Assembly: GCF_000349205.1 (NCBI RefSeq)
Contig: NZ_APHR01000010.1
Coordinates: 16,807 to 80,806, forward strand
From: Methylophaga lonarensis MPL
GTDB lineage: Bacteria; Pseudomonadota; Gammaproteobacteria; Nitrosococcales; Methylophagaceae
Direction of reading: 5' to 3'
DNA length: 64,000 nt
Shown: positions 1 through 8,663 of the stretch, one piece after another
Numbering within the stretch: the stretch's first letter is position 1
Layout: each line of letters starts with the position of its first letter
Program-made: the position numbers and the translations under genes
The notes under the pieces: model-generated
The model's input: only the letters and a program-made list of their open reading frames with translations
What the model was told of the DNA's origin: nothing
Database searches by the model: none

Positions 1-273
1 CAATACTATGGTCAGGCACGGATAGCTGCACAGATCAAAAATCGCCTTGAACAAGCCGATGTGTTTGCCAATCAGCTAAGTAAATTGACCGGTTGGCGGG
101 TATTAAACGGCAAAACCGGGATTGTCTGCTTCAGTCCCGATAGTTTCCAGCCATTACCGGAACAGAGCTTTTCTGAGGTGAGTATCAACGGAGAGCTGAT
201 GATGAGGACGGTATTCAGCAGTCAACATCAATCCGCCGAAGCACTGCTTAAGATTGTGGCCCACGGGTTTTGA
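1..273 (+). CDS. C-terminal fragment of a PLP-dependent (group II type) decarboxylase, 5' end outside window
   Basis: The frame is open from base 1 (QYYGQARIAAQ...) to the TGA at 271-273, so this is the last 90 residues of a longer gene that starts outside the window. The layout, an amphipathic helix, then a W-R-V-L segment and a GIVCF beta strand, resembles the small C-terminal domain of PLP-dependent amino-acid decarboxylases, where a similar S/GIVCFRP strand occurs. The lysine that binds PLP would lie upstream and is not visible, so the substrate cannot be given. The 3' end overlaps the convergent damX-like gene by about 26 bases. The reading frame is certain; the family call is moderate. 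Confidence 0.5.
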   Translation, partial: QYYGQARIAAQIKNRLEQADVFANQLSKLTGWRVLNGKTGIVCFSPDSFQPLPEQSFSEVSINGELMMRTVFSSQHQSAEALLKIVAHGF

Positions 274-1816
274 TCTGCTCCTGAACACTGTCTATCCTCC
301 GTAACCAGGTCGGCACAGTATTCAAAGGCGCAGGCCAGTTGGTATTGGCAGTCATCGCCTGCTGCCTGCCGGGATAGACACCATAAATGAGTGCATACCA
401 GATACGGTCATTTCGAATTGAGGCAAACACCGCTACATCGCCTTTCAATTCATACTTCTCAATAAAGGCATCCACTTCATCCAGTTCCCATGACCCCATC
501 AACTGGAAGGTATAACTGGTGCCACGCTGGCGTAGAATCCAGTCCTGCTGGTGTATTTTGTCAGAAGCACGCACCGGAGTGGTGACTGCTGGCACCGGCT
601 CAACATCAGCTTCAGTTGCATCAACCATCGACAATTCTGCTGTCTCTATTTCTGCGGCTTCCAATTCTGACTCGGACTCAGCTGGCGCAGCGGCTGGAAG
701 TTCATCAATCAAATCAAGCTCTGCTGATTCAACATTGACGGCTGGCGACTCAACTTGCTCGTCCAGCTCTGATAATAATTGCAGAAAAGTTTCACGCTCT
801 AAAACATCGGCTTGAGGCAGTTCGGGTTCATCAACAATGACGGTTTGCAGATCATCAGCACTGATGATTTCAACTTCTGCCATCGGTTCATCACTCATGC
901 CCTGTTGCAGCCAGCTATTAATCTTCTGTTGATTAGCTAACAGACCGGTTAAGGCGACCAAAACAGGTATCGACCAGAGCCAACGACTATTAAAAGGTAA
1001 TTTAAAGTTCAAGCCGGGCAATCGTGGCAGCTGGGGCAGGCGCAAAGACATTGCCTTGCCATGCCCCAACAACTGCTGATGTGCCAGTTGATTAAGTTTT
1101 GTCGGATGCCCTGAGGACAACCGGTAAAAGCGCTTGAGTTGTTGTTGATTAAACGGCAATTCGCCGCTGTAGCCTGATGCCTGCAACCGACACATCAAAT
1201 AATCGGACAGTTCATCTTGAACCAGTAAGGGCAGATCGAGTGCCTGTAAACGTTCCTGCAGCCGGTCAGAAAACTTCACTCGTTCCTGACATGCCATCAC
1301 CGCTTGCAGTAAGTACTGACCTTCATGCTGCCAGCCCAGCCAGACAGTCAGGATTTGCATCACTGGCTCAGCCAATTGCTCTATATCATCCACCATGAGC
1401 ACAGAGGTGATGCCGAGCTGACGGATTCTGGTCAAATGTTGCTTCAAACTGTGCTGAGGATCAGCCAGCACATCAGGAGCACGACTGTCGACACCCAACG
1501 CGTTCAGTGCGGCTGTTGAAAATGTCTGTAGATTTAGTGAACGTGAACCCTTGATTCGGCAACAACGAATGTCCTCACCAAAACGTCGTTCCAGTTCGTC
1601 CAGAAACACTGATTTACCATGCCCTTCTGGCGCTTGTATCAGAGAAATCTTGTCGCTGGCTCTGATAAGGTGCAACACCAGATTGAGTCTTTGCTCAATA
1701 ATCGGACTTTTGTAAAAGCCATTGGCGGGCAAAGTAACGCCAAATGGGATCGAGTGCAGAGCCAGCCTTGAAAGATAGGCCGGCTCAGCTGAAGGTGCGG
1801 CGGTCAAATCTTCCAT
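248..1816 (-). CDS. damX: DamX-like protein: AAA ATPase domain, one membrane segment, C-terminal SPOR domain
   Basis: 522 residues. An ExeA-type AAA domain lies at the N-terminus, with Walker A APEGHGKS at about 62-69 and a Walker B-like VLMVDDIEQL near 140. A single hydrophobic segment (WSIPVLVALTGLLA) follows near 280-297, then an acidic Ala/Glu/Pro-rich linker, then a C-terminal SPOR-like domain (SYTFQLMGS... WYALIYGVYPGR). SPOR domains bind denuded septal peptidoglycan, so a role in cell division or the envelope is likely. The gene sits directly downstream of aroB, as damX does in Escherichia coli (aroK-aroB-damX). E. coli DamX keeps the SPOR end but its N-terminal part differs, so the symbol rests on position plus SPOR. 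Confidence 0.75.
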   Translation of the reverse strand: MEDLTAAPSAEPAYLSRLALHSIPFGVTLPANGFYKSPIIEQRLNLVLHLIRASDKISLIQAPEGHGKSVFLDELERRFGEDIRCCRIKGSRSLNLQTFSTAALNALGVDSRAPDVLADPQHSLKQHLTRIRQLGITSVLMVDDIEQLAEPVMQILTVWLGWQHEGQYLLQAVMACQERVKFSDRLQERLQALDLPLLVQDELSDYLMCRLQASGYSGELPFNQQQLKRFYRLSSGHPTKLNQLAHQQLLGHGKAMSLRLPQLPRLPGLNFKLPFNSRWLWSIPVLVALTGLLANQQKINSWLQQGMSDEPMAEVEIISADDLQTVIVDEPELPQADVLERETFLQLLSELDEQVESPAVNVESAELDLIDELPAAAPAESESELEAAEIETAELSMVDATEADVEPVPAVTTPVRASDKIHQQDWILRQRGTSYTFQLMGSWELDEVDAFIEKYELKGDVAVFASIRNDRIWYALIYGVYPGRQQAMTANTNWPAPLNTVPTWLRRIDSVQEQIKTRGPQS

Positions 1817-1827
1817 AGCAAAATCTC

Positions 1828-2910
1828 TTAACGAATAAATGCCTGAAGGGTGGCGCTTAATTGAGCGGCTTCATAATCATCACTGATCACCGCCTGACCG
1901 ATACCTCTGAGCAAAATCAGCCGGATTACACCTTCCTGTACCTTCTTATCAACCGCCATTAAGTCCATAAATTGTTGTTCTGTCATCTCAGACGGTGCTT
2001 CAACAGGTAAGGCTGCAGCTTGTAAAATTGCACGTATCCGTTCCACTGTCTCGGTCGGCAACCAGCCCAAACGTTGAGATAAATCAGCCGCCATCAACAT
2101 GCCAACGGCGATCGCTTCACCATGCAACCAGTTGCCATATCCCGTACCGGTTTCAATCGCATGACCAAATGTATGGCCCAGATTCAGTAAAGCTCTGACC
2201 CCTCGTTCATGTTCATCATCAGCCACGATCGCCGCCTTGTCCTGACAAGAACGTGCAATCGCGGAAGCGAGTGCTTCGGGATCCAGCGCCTTGAGCGCTG
2301 GAAGATGTTGTTCCAGCCAGTCAAAGAACTCTGCATCATTGATAAGACCGTATTTAATAACTTCAGCTATGCCGGATGACAGCTGTCGGGCTTCCAATGT
2401 CGCCAGCGTTGCCGTGTCAGCGATCACACATTGCGGCTGATAAAAAGCACCAATCATGTTTTTGCCCAGCTCGTGGTTCACGGCTGTTTTACCACCGACT
2501 GATGAGTCTACCTGTGACAACAAGGTGGTTGGCACCTGAATAAAAGGTACACCTCGCTGATAACAGGCAGCAGCAAAGCCGGTCATATCACCGATAACAC
2601 CGCCGCCAAGCGCAATGAGAGTCACCTGTCTGGAGAATTTGAGCTCCAGCAGACGATCAAAGATGCGATTCATCACTGACAGTGTTTTGTACTGTTCACC
2701 ATCAGGCAAAATCACGGACTCTACCCGGTATTGATCTGACAGCGCGTTTTCAAGCGCTTGCAGATACAGCGGAGCGATGGTCTCGTTAGTGACAATCAGC
2801 ACTTCTTTGCCGCGAATATGTGCAGCATACAACTCGCTGTTTTCAAGAATGCCCTGTCCGATATAAATGGGATAACTACGCTTGCCCAGTGCTACCTGTA
2901 AAGTTTTCAT
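1828..2910 (-). CDS. aroB: 3-dehydroquinate synthase
   Basis: 360 residues, the usual AroB length. It converts DAHP to 3-dehydroquinate in the shikimate pathway, using NAD and a divalent metal, in the cytosol. The glycine-rich nucleotide loop [13 protein letters not shown] is visible near residue 100. The metal ligands lie in [11 protein letters not shown] (Glu), [11 protein letters not shown] (His) and [11 protein letters not shown] (His). The gene is 9 bases downstream of aroK and 11 bases upstream of the damX-like gene on the same strand, the classic aroK-aroB-damX order. Start ATG at 2910 gives the standard N-terminus [15 protein letters not shown]. Confidence 0.97.
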   Translation of the reverse strand: MKTLQVALGKRSYPIYIGQGILENSELYAAHIRGKEVLIVTNETIAPLYLQALENALSDQYRVESVILPDGEQYKTLSVMNRIFDRLLELKFSRQVTLIALGGGVIGDMTGFAAACYQRGVPFIQVPTTLLSQVDSSVGGKTAVNHELGKNMIGAFYQPQCVIADTATLATLEARQLSSGIAEVIKYGLINDAEFFDWLEQHLPALKALDPEALASAIARSCQDKAAIVADDEHERGVRALLNLGHTFGHAIETGTGYGNWLHGEAIAVGMLMAADLSQRLGWLPTETVERIRAILQAAALPVEAPSEMTEQQFMDLMAVDKKVQEGVIRLILLRGIGQAVISDDYEAAQLSATLQAFIR

Positions 2911-2919
2911 GGTAATGAC

Positions 2920-3447
2920 TTATTTCCCGGTTTTTTTCAGTTGCTGCAACACATCGTTGACCGTTTGCTGAACCGATTGATCGCCGGTTTTCAGCACAAT
3001 ATCGGCCACTTCACGATAGAGGGGATCACGCTGGTTTATCAGATCCCTTATCTTTTGTTTACGATCACCGGTCTGCAGCAATGGACGTTTTTTGTCTTTT
3101 GCCGTGCGTCGATATAGCTGGTCAAGTGAGGCTGACAGATAGACAACGACGCCATTTTTTCTCAGCGTCCGTCGGTTTTCTTCAGCAAGCACCGCTCCAC
3201 CGCCTGTTGCCAGCACGATATTGTTGAGCTCTGTCAGCTCTTCAATAATCCGCTGCTCACGCTCGCGAAAACCTGCCTCACCTTCCATTTCGAAAATCCA
3301 GGAAATCGAGACGCCGGTTCGTTTTTCAATCTCCCGATCGCTGTCATAAAACTTGCGACCAAGCGCTTTGGCAAGCTGTCGACCAATCGTCGACTTGCCT
3401 GCCCCCATTGGCCCCACGAGAATTATATTACCTGAAATCTGCTGCAC
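2920..3447 (-). CDS. aroK: Shikimate kinase I
   Basis: Phosphorylates shikimate at the 3-hydroxyl. The P-loop GPMGAGKST and the shikimate-binding GGGAVL and RPLL segments are present. The frame is open back to a GTG at 3486, but that codon lies inside a perfect 11-bp hairpin (3472-3501), a likely terminator of pilQ. The GTG at 3447 (MQQISGNIILVGPMG...) gives about 175 residues, matching the roughly 173 of E. coli AroK, so I prefer it. Neither start has a strong Shine-Dalgarno sequence. Together with aroB it supplies chorismate precursors. Confidence 0.93.
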   Translation of the reverse strand: MQQISGNIILVGPMGAGKSTIGRQLAKALGRKFYDSDREIEKRTGVSISWIFEMEGEAGFREREQRIIEELTELNNIVLATGGGAVLAEENRRTLRKNGVVVYLSASLDQLYRRTAKDKKRPLLQTGDRKQKIRDLINQRDPLYREVADIVLKTGDQSVQQTVNDVLQQLKKTGK

Positions 3448-3471
3448 AACTGACTCGTATTCTGTAAACGA

Positions 3472-3501
3472 CAAAAGCCGGGCCACTAGACCCGGCTTTT
3501 G
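3472..3501. terminator. Symmetric hairpin between pilQ and aroK, likely terminator or attenuator
   Basis: Perfect 11-bp stem CAAAAGCCGGG / CCCGGCTTTTG with an 8-nt loop CCACTAGA. The stem is flanked by A and T runs, so it reads as a GC-rich stem plus U tail from either strand. It begins about 20 bases past the pilQ stop at 3522 on the minus strand and overlaps the longest possible aroK 5' end. It probably ends or attenuates pil transcription before aroK. Confidence 0.7.
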
Positions 3502-3521
3502 GTGTCAAAGCATACCAATTT

Positions 3522-5714
3522 TCAGAAATCCATGCCTTCTTTGATGATTTTTGGTGTGACAAACACCAGCAGTTCACGGCGGCGATCTTCGTTCAGATTA
3601 TTTCTGAACATGAAGCCGACATAAGGCAGGTCACCAAAAAATGGAACTCGTTGACTGTTGGTCGTGGAAATTTGTTCGTAGATGCCCCCTAGCACCACTG
3701 TTTCGCCATTATCGACTAATACTTGCGTCTTGACGCTACGTGTATCAATGCTTGGCACACCGAGGAATATCTCACCCACTTCGTCTTTATTGACTTCCAG
3801 ATCCATCACAATGCGATCATCCGGCGTGATTTGTGGGGTGACATCCAGCTTGAGTGTGGCTTCCTTGAATGAAACAGAGGTTGCACCGCTGGATGAGGCT
3901 TCCTGATAAGGAATCTCTGTACCCTGCTCAATGGTTGCCTGCTTCTGATTGGAAGTGATCACGCGAGGACTGGAAATAATTTCGCCTTTACCCTCTTCCT
4001 GCATGGCTGATAATTCCAGCTCCAGAATCATGCCCAGTGGTAATTTGGCCAGCGCCAAGGCCACCTGACCTGCTGGATTGGTCACCGGTAAATTGACGTT
4101 CAGATTGTCGGTGGCGCCCAACTGAGTCCCGGCACCACGGCTCGGGTTAATCAGGTTACGATTGCCACCATCAACCTGCATGCCACGCAAACTACCATCA
4201 GTACCGGCACCCAAGGTTCTGCTTCGCGCGGAGGCGCCGAATCGAACACCCAGTTCACGGGTAAAGTCGTTATTGGCGATAACGATTCTTGACTCAATCA
4301 ACACCTGACGGACTGGAATATCGAGCCTTTCAATCAACCTTCTGATATCTGACAACTGAGCTGAAGTGTCTCGAATCAGCAAAGAGTTTGTCCGCTCATC
4401 GACTGTCACAGAGCCACGCTCTGATAGAAAACCCATCCGGCTAGAAGCCCCTGATTGCTGTGAATCAGACCGTAAAATGCCAGCGATTTCGCTCGCTTTG
4501 GCAAAGTTGATTTCAATAAAGTCTGAAAAAAGTGGCTCCAGTTCAACCAGCTGTCTGCGCGCTTCAAGCTCTTGCTTTTCCCGAGCTGCAATTTCAGCCG
4601 CGGGCGCAACCAGCATGACGTTACCGTTGATGCGTTTATCCAGTCCTTTGGTTTTTAGAATGATATCCAGTGCCTGATCCCAGGGCACATTACGTAAACG
4701 CAGTGTCAGATTTCCCTGCACGGTATCACTGGTCACCAGATTCATACCCGTAAAATCAGCCAGTAACTGCAATACGGCGCGAACTTCTATGTTCTGAAAG
4801 TTCAGCGACAGCTTTTCACCAGTATAGCCCTGGTCTGAGCCCATGCCAGGCATGGCAACGCCGTCTGTGTCCGTTTCAACCACAGGCTTGACCTCGACCA
4901 CCAGCAATTTGTCTGACTGATATGCCAGGTGCTCAAATTCACCGGAAGTGGTCAAAAGCATTCGGGTGTTGTTGCCCTCGGCAGTGCTTTGAATAAAGTG
5001 AACCGGGGTAGCAAAATCAATCACATCCAGACGACGCTGCAATTTCTCTGGCAAGCTGACGCCAACCAGATCGACCACCACTTCGTTGTCACGCTGACGG
5101 CGAATATCTACCGCAGCGCCATCATCGCTCAGATGGATCAACACTCTGGCTTCGCCCATTTCACCGCGACGAAAATCAATATCGGTGACTGAACGACCCG
5201 TCGCAGCTGCAACTCGACTCGGTGCAGTTGAGGTACTTGCGGTGGCCGAGCCGGTCTCAAGCATGACAACCACGGTGTTACCAGAGACATCGACGGTGTA
5301 TGGCACTGGTCTTGCCATATTGATGACCATCCGTGTTCTCTCGCCTGCTTCGACGGTGGCTATGCTTCTAGTCAATCCGACGTTGATCTGCTGGTTTTTG
5401 TCATCCAGCTTGTTTTTAACACCAGCAAAATCAAGCACGATGCGCGCGGGGTCATCCATGGAGAAAGTGTTCGGCTCAGGTGCTGTTCCGGAAAAATTGA
5501 GTATCAACTTCGACTTGCTGCTCGAGGTGGCCTGATAATCCACTGACTCCAGGTCAACGGCTTGGGCTCCCCAACTGACGAGCATCATCAGTATAAAGGT
5601 GACGACACTGAGGGCGGTCAGTAGAAGCTTTTGCCGCGCTGACGATCCTTGTATGGCGCGCTCTAGGGTCTGTTTGTCCATGATGATTCCATTTCTGATA
5701 GTCATGTTTTTCAT
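3522..5714 (-). CDS. pilQ: Type IV pilus secretin
   Basis: 730 residues. A basic N-terminus and hydrophobic stretch (LLLTALSVVTFILMMLVSWGAQA) form the signal peptide. Two AMIN-type beta domains follow (peptidoglycan binding), then an STN/N0 segment (LNFQNIEVRAVLQLLADFTGMNLV), an N1 domain, and the secretin barrel ending in VPFFGDLPYVGFMFRN and ELLVFVTPKI. It forms the outer-membrane channel through which the pilus exits and where DNA may enter. It is the last gene of pilMNOPQ, 5 bases after pilP. Start ATG 5714 is preceded by AGGT at a suitable distance. Confidence 0.96.
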   Translation of the reverse strand: MKNMTIRNGIIMDKQTLERAIQGSSARQKLLLTALSVVTFILMMLVSWGAQAVDLESVDYQATSSSKSKLILNFSGTAPEPNTFSMDDPARIVLDFAGVKNKLDDKNQQINVGLTRSIATVEAGERTRMVINMARPVPYTVDVSGNTVVVMLETGSATASTSTAPSRVAAATGRSVTDIDFRRGEMGEARVLIHLSDDGAAVDIRRQRDNEVVVDLVGVSLPEKLQRRLDVIDFATPVHFIQSTAEGNNTRMLLTTSGEFEHLAYQSDKLLVVEVKPVVETDTDGVAMPGMGSDQGYTGEKLSLNFQNIEVRAVLQLLADFTGMNLVTSDTVQGNLTLRLRNVPWDQALDIILKTKGLDKRINGNVMLVAPAAEIAAREKQELEARRQLVELEPLFSDFIEINFAKASEIAGILRSDSQQSGASSRMGFLSERGSVTVDERTNSLLIRDTSAQLSDIRRLIERLDIPVRQVLIESRIVIANNDFTRELGVRFGASARSRTLGAGTDGSLRGMQVDGGNRNLINPSRGAGTQLGATDNLNVNLPVTNPAGQVALALAKLPLGMILELELSAMQEEGKGEIISSPRVITSNQKQATIEQGTEIPYQEASSSGATSVSFKEATLKLDVTPQITPDDRIVMDLEVNKDEVGEIFLGVPSIDTRSVKTQVLVDNGETVVLGGIYEQISTTNSQRVPFFGDLPYVGFMFRNNLNEDRRRELLVFVTPKIIKEGMDF

Positions 5715-5719
5715 AAGCT

Positions 5720-6277
5720 TTACCTGACTTCTATGACCGATAGAGCTGTTTCCCGCTCAATGTAGCCGCCACCTTCTGGCACAATTTCCAGAAGTTGCAA
5801 GGCGGTATCGGTGATTGCCAAAATTTTTCCGTGGTTGGTACCCAGGTAGTTTCCAGTTTGAACCCGATGAATCACACCATCCGGCGTTCTCACCAGTCCC
5901 CAAATCCGCTCCTGTTCAATCGTCCCAGTAAACTGGAGATCTCTCAGATCATAGGCCTCGAGCGCTTCTTTGCGACGATTACTGTCAGGTTGTACCCCGG
6001 AATCAAATAATTCCGGTTCCTCTTCTTCAACCGGAACGTCAATCACTGTTGGAACAAAGGGATCGCGAAGATTGAAGGCGGCGTAATTGAATTTCTCAAA
6101 GGTTTGCATTGAAGGAATTGGTGGAATATCAGGCTGATGTTGAGCCTGAACGCGTTCAGCATAAGCCGCCAAATCCTCCTTGGGAGGTTCACCACACGCC
6201 GACAGCATCAGGGTAGCGATTGCAACGACGGCCGAGGGTGCAAGCAGTTTGTGTGTTTGATTATTTTTTAAACGCAT
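5720..6277 (-). CDS. pilP: Type IV pilus inner-membrane lipoprotein PilP
   Basis: 185 residues with a lipoprotein signal, lipobox LSAC (Cys at about 28). A proline-rich linker and the PilP beta-sandwich follow, including the conserved NLRDPFVP motif and DLRDLQFTGTIEQERIWGLV. PilP links the PilN/PilO inner-membrane complex to the PilQ secretin in the periplasm. It lies 5 bases after pilO and 5 bases before pilQ, so translation is probably coupled along the operon. Confidence 0.95.
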   Translation of the reverse strand: MRLKNNQTHKLLAPSAVVAIATLMLSACGEPPKEDLAAYAERVQAQHQPDIPPIPSMQTFEKFNYAAFNLRDPFVPTVIDVPVEEEEPELFDSGVQPDSNRRKEALEAYDLRDLQFTGTIEQERIWGLVRTPDGVIHRVQTGNYLGTNHGKILAITDTALQLLEIVPEGGGYIERETALSVIEVR

Positions 6278-6282
6278 TCTGC

Positions 6283-6870
6283 TTACCTCGATGACTCATC
6301 TTGGTAGCGATAGGTTTTTGCTGTGATATCCATACTCATTTTCCCGTCACTACCCAGCGGTCCCATTCTCAAGTCATGCATTGTGACAATTCGCGGCAAC
6401 GCCGCAACATCGCTCATGAAACTGGCAAATTGATGATAGGTGCCTGTGACACGCATTGAAATGGGCAGTTCGACATAAAAATCAATTGTGCGCTCTGATT
6501 CCGGTCTGAACAGTTCAAACTCCAGGCCATTGTTAATGCCGGTTCGGGAAATGTCAGTTAGTAAATCAGCCACCTCACTCCGGCTAGGCAGCTGCTGCAA
6601 CATCGAGGCAAAAGCAATTTCCATTTCCTTCATCTGCTCTTTATAGGCATCCAGATTGACCGCCATGCCGCTCTTGGTTTCAAATTCAGTGCGAAGTTGT
6701 TGCTCCTGAGCTTCCAGCTGGCTGAGCCGAGCTTGCTGATCCTTGATAATGAAGTAATAACCGGCACCAAATACCACCAGCACCACCAAAAGCAAGGCAA
6801 CGATCTTAATGGGTGTTGGCCACTCACCACTTTCGTTAAAATCCAGTTCATTGATCGCAGACAAATCCAT
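6283..6870 (-). CDS. pilO: Type IV pilus assembly protein PilO
   Basis: 195 residues. A short cytoplasmic N-terminus and one membrane helix (IKIVALLLVVLVVFGAGYYFII, about 21-42) are followed by a coiled-coil segment (QQARLSQLEAQEQQLRTEFETK) and a ferredoxin-like periplasmic domain. It pairs with PilN to form the alignment complex between the cytoplasmic PilM and the PilP/PilQ outer parts. The ATG at 6870 shares its base with the pilN stop, indicating translational coupling. Confidence 0.95.
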   Translation of the reverse strand: MDLSAINELDFNESGEWPTPIKIVALLLVVLVVFGAGYYFIIKDQQARLSQLEAQEQQLRTEFETKSGMAVNLDAYKEQMKEMEIAFASMLQQLPSRSEVADLLTDISRTGINNGLEFELFRPESERTIDFYVELPISMRVTGTYHQFASFMSDVAALPRIVTMHDLRMGPLGSDGKMSMDITAKTYRYQDESSR

Positions 6871-7430
6871 CAGATATCTCCCTCATCTGAGGCTTTGGTT
6901 TCAGCAACTTCCAGTGTGAAACGCCGGATAGCATCATCCCGTGTCGCCGTTCGTTGAATAACGCGTAACCTGGGTTCATCAAACTCGCTGTTGGCTTCCA
7001 GCTCTCGCATCAATACCGAAACCCGAGCGTTTGATTGTGCTACGCCATCAAGTACCAAGCGAGCACCCTGGCGAGCGATTGTTTCAAGGTGAATACCCTC
7101 GGGAATACTGCGTGGCAAGGCATCAAAAACTTTAACCACTTTGGGGCGGCTTTCCTGTAACTCCTGAATCACCTGCATGCGGGCGATCAGGCGGTCACGC
7201 GATCGTTCCAGCTGGGAAATTTCCCTGATTTTGTGATCCAGTTTGGCAATTTCAGTCTGCAGGAAGGAGTTACGTTGAGTTTGTTGATTAATCGCGCTAT
7301 CCACAACCGAATAGGCGACATATAGGCAGGTAATGGCAACAGCAACTGCAACACCAAGCGCAATAAAAAACTCTCGTTGCCGTTGTTCACGACGCTCTTC
7401 ACGCCAGGGGAGAAGGTTGATATGTGCCAT
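6870..7430 (-). CDS. pilN: Type IV pilus assembly protein PilN
   Basis: 186 residues. The N-terminus MAHINLLPWREERR is the conserved PilM-binding peptide (INLLPWR). One membrane helix follows (FFIALGVAVAVAITCLYVAYSVV), then a coiled coil and a periplasmic ferredoxin-like domain. It connects the cytoplasmic PilM to PilO/PilP. Start and stop overlap both neighbours (stop of pilM at 7430, start of pilO at 6870), so the genes are translated as a unit. Confidence 0.95.
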   Translation of the reverse strand: MAHINLLPWREERREQRQREFFIALGVAVAVAITCLYVAYSVVDSAINQQTQRNSFLQTEIAKLDHKIREISQLERSRDRLIARMQVIQELQESRPKVVKVFDALPRSIPEGIHLETIARQGARLVLDGVAQSNARVSVLMRELEANSEFDEPRLRVIQRTATRDDAIRRFTLEVAETKASDEGDI

Positions 7431-8488
7431 CAGTCAAAGCTCCTCATTGCCAGTCCCGCGGCGATTAGCATCGATGGGGCATCGTTACTCAGCGCCTGCA
7501 CTTTTACTCGGGGACTGATCACCATATCGGCAAAGGGATTCGCCACTGAAGTGCTGGTGCCTGTTTCCTGTTCGAGTATCTTATCGACACCGGTAATTGA
7601 CGCACAACCACCGGCAAGAATGATATGGTCGATCGTCTGGTATTGCGTTGAGGCCGAGAAAAAGAATTGCAATGCCCGGGTCACCGTCATTGCCATGGAA
7701 CGCTTGAACGGCTCCAGCACTTTGGGACCATAATCATCTGGCAAGCTGTTATCTTTCTTCGCCCTGCCTGCTTCCTGATAGGACATACCATAATAACGCT
7801 CAATATCCTCAGTGAGCATTCTGCCGCCGAACGTCTGTTCTCGGGTAAATACAATCTTGCCGTTGACCAAAACATAAAGCGTGGTCAATGTTGCCCCAAC
7901 ATCAGCCACGGCTACCGTCAGGCCCTGTCCCATCTGCGGCAATTGCATCGCAATCAATTCAAAAGCGTTTTCGATGGTATACGCCTCAACATCAACCAAT
8001 TTTGGCTTGAGACCTGCTTCTTCGAGCACATCCGTCCGGGCATCAACATTCTCACGACGCGATGCCGCAAGTAACACATCCACCGCATTTGGGTCAGCGG
8101 CCGAGGTGCCGAGTACTTCAAAATCCAGCCGAACTTCTTCCAGGGGGTAAGGGATGTAGTTTTGTGCTTCGAGGATGACGTTTTCTTCTAGTTCGCGTTC
8201 AGACAGTGACGCCGGGAAGGAGACGGTTTTGGTGATGGCGGAGTTGGCTGAAACCGCTACCGCGGCTTCTTTGGTTTTTGTTCCGGAGCGTTTGATGGCA
8301 CGCTTTATTGCGCCAGCCACCTCATTTTTGTTTTCGATTCGACTTTCCACAACGGCATTCACTGGCAGAGGTTCGACTGCATAGGACTCCACAGTGAACT
8401 TGTCACCCTTCTTGCTCAGCTCAAGTAATTTGACTACTGAGGAGCTAATATCGATCCCGAGCAGGGGAGTTCGTTTAGGTCCAAACAT
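7430..8488 (-). CDS. pilM: Type IV pilus assembly ATPase-fold protein PilM
   Basis: Actin/FtsA-like cytoplasmic protein of about 352 residues. Phosphate-binding motifs GIDISSSVVKLLEL near the N-terminus, VADVGATLTTLYVLVNGK in the middle and IILAGGCASITGVDKIL near the C-terminus are typical of the fold. PilM binds the PilN N-terminal peptide and organises the inner-membrane platform. The frame extends to a TTG at 8500, but ATG 8488 has GAGG at a good spacing (GAGGCAACAG-ATG) and starts MFGPKRTPLLGIDIS, the normal PilM start. First gene of the pil operon, divergent from mrcA. Confidence 0.95.
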   Translation of the reverse strand: MFGPKRTPLLGIDISSSVVKLLELSKKGDKFTVESYAVEPLPVNAVVESRIENKNEVAGAIKRAIKRSGTKTKEAAVAVSANSAITKTVSFPASLSERELEENVILEAQNYIPYPLEEVRLDFEVLGTSAADPNAVDVLLAASRRENVDARTDVLEEAGLKPKLVDVEAYTIENAFELIAMQLPQMGQGLTVAVADVGATLTTLYVLVNGKIVFTREQTFGGRMLTEDIERYYGMSYQEAGRAKKDNSLPDDYGPKVLEPFKRSMAMTVTRALQFFFSASTQYQTIDHIILAGGCASITGVDKILEQETGTSTSVANPFADMVISPRVKVQALSNDAPSMLIAAGLAMRSFD

Positions 8489-8598
8489 CTGTTGCCTCAA
8501 TTCCCGTTGATTTGCATTTTGCTGGAAGTTAGCACGCCTAGTTAAAGTAGTTTATTAAGATTATTCAGGATGTCAATAAGTTGTGAATGACTTTTTAC

Positions 8599-8626
8599 TT
8601 TACTGGTCGCTCAGATGACTTAGAAT
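8599..8626 (+). promoter_or_regulatory. Possible sigma-70 promoter for mrcA
   Basis: In the 175-base divergent gap between pilM and mrcA, TTTACT (8599-8604) and TAGAAT (8621-8626) are spaced by 16 bases, 38 bases before the mrcA ATG. The match is modest and unverified. A promoter for the pil operon on the other strand must lie in the same gap, but I could not choose one. Confidence 0.3.
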
Positions 8627-8663
8627 ATACCTAACTGATTTTCCCAAATGCGAACTAATACAC

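Noticed and set aside
519..815. Plus-strand serine/alanine-rich frame opposite the damX-like gene
   Set aside because: Low-complexity shadow of the acidic linker of damX.
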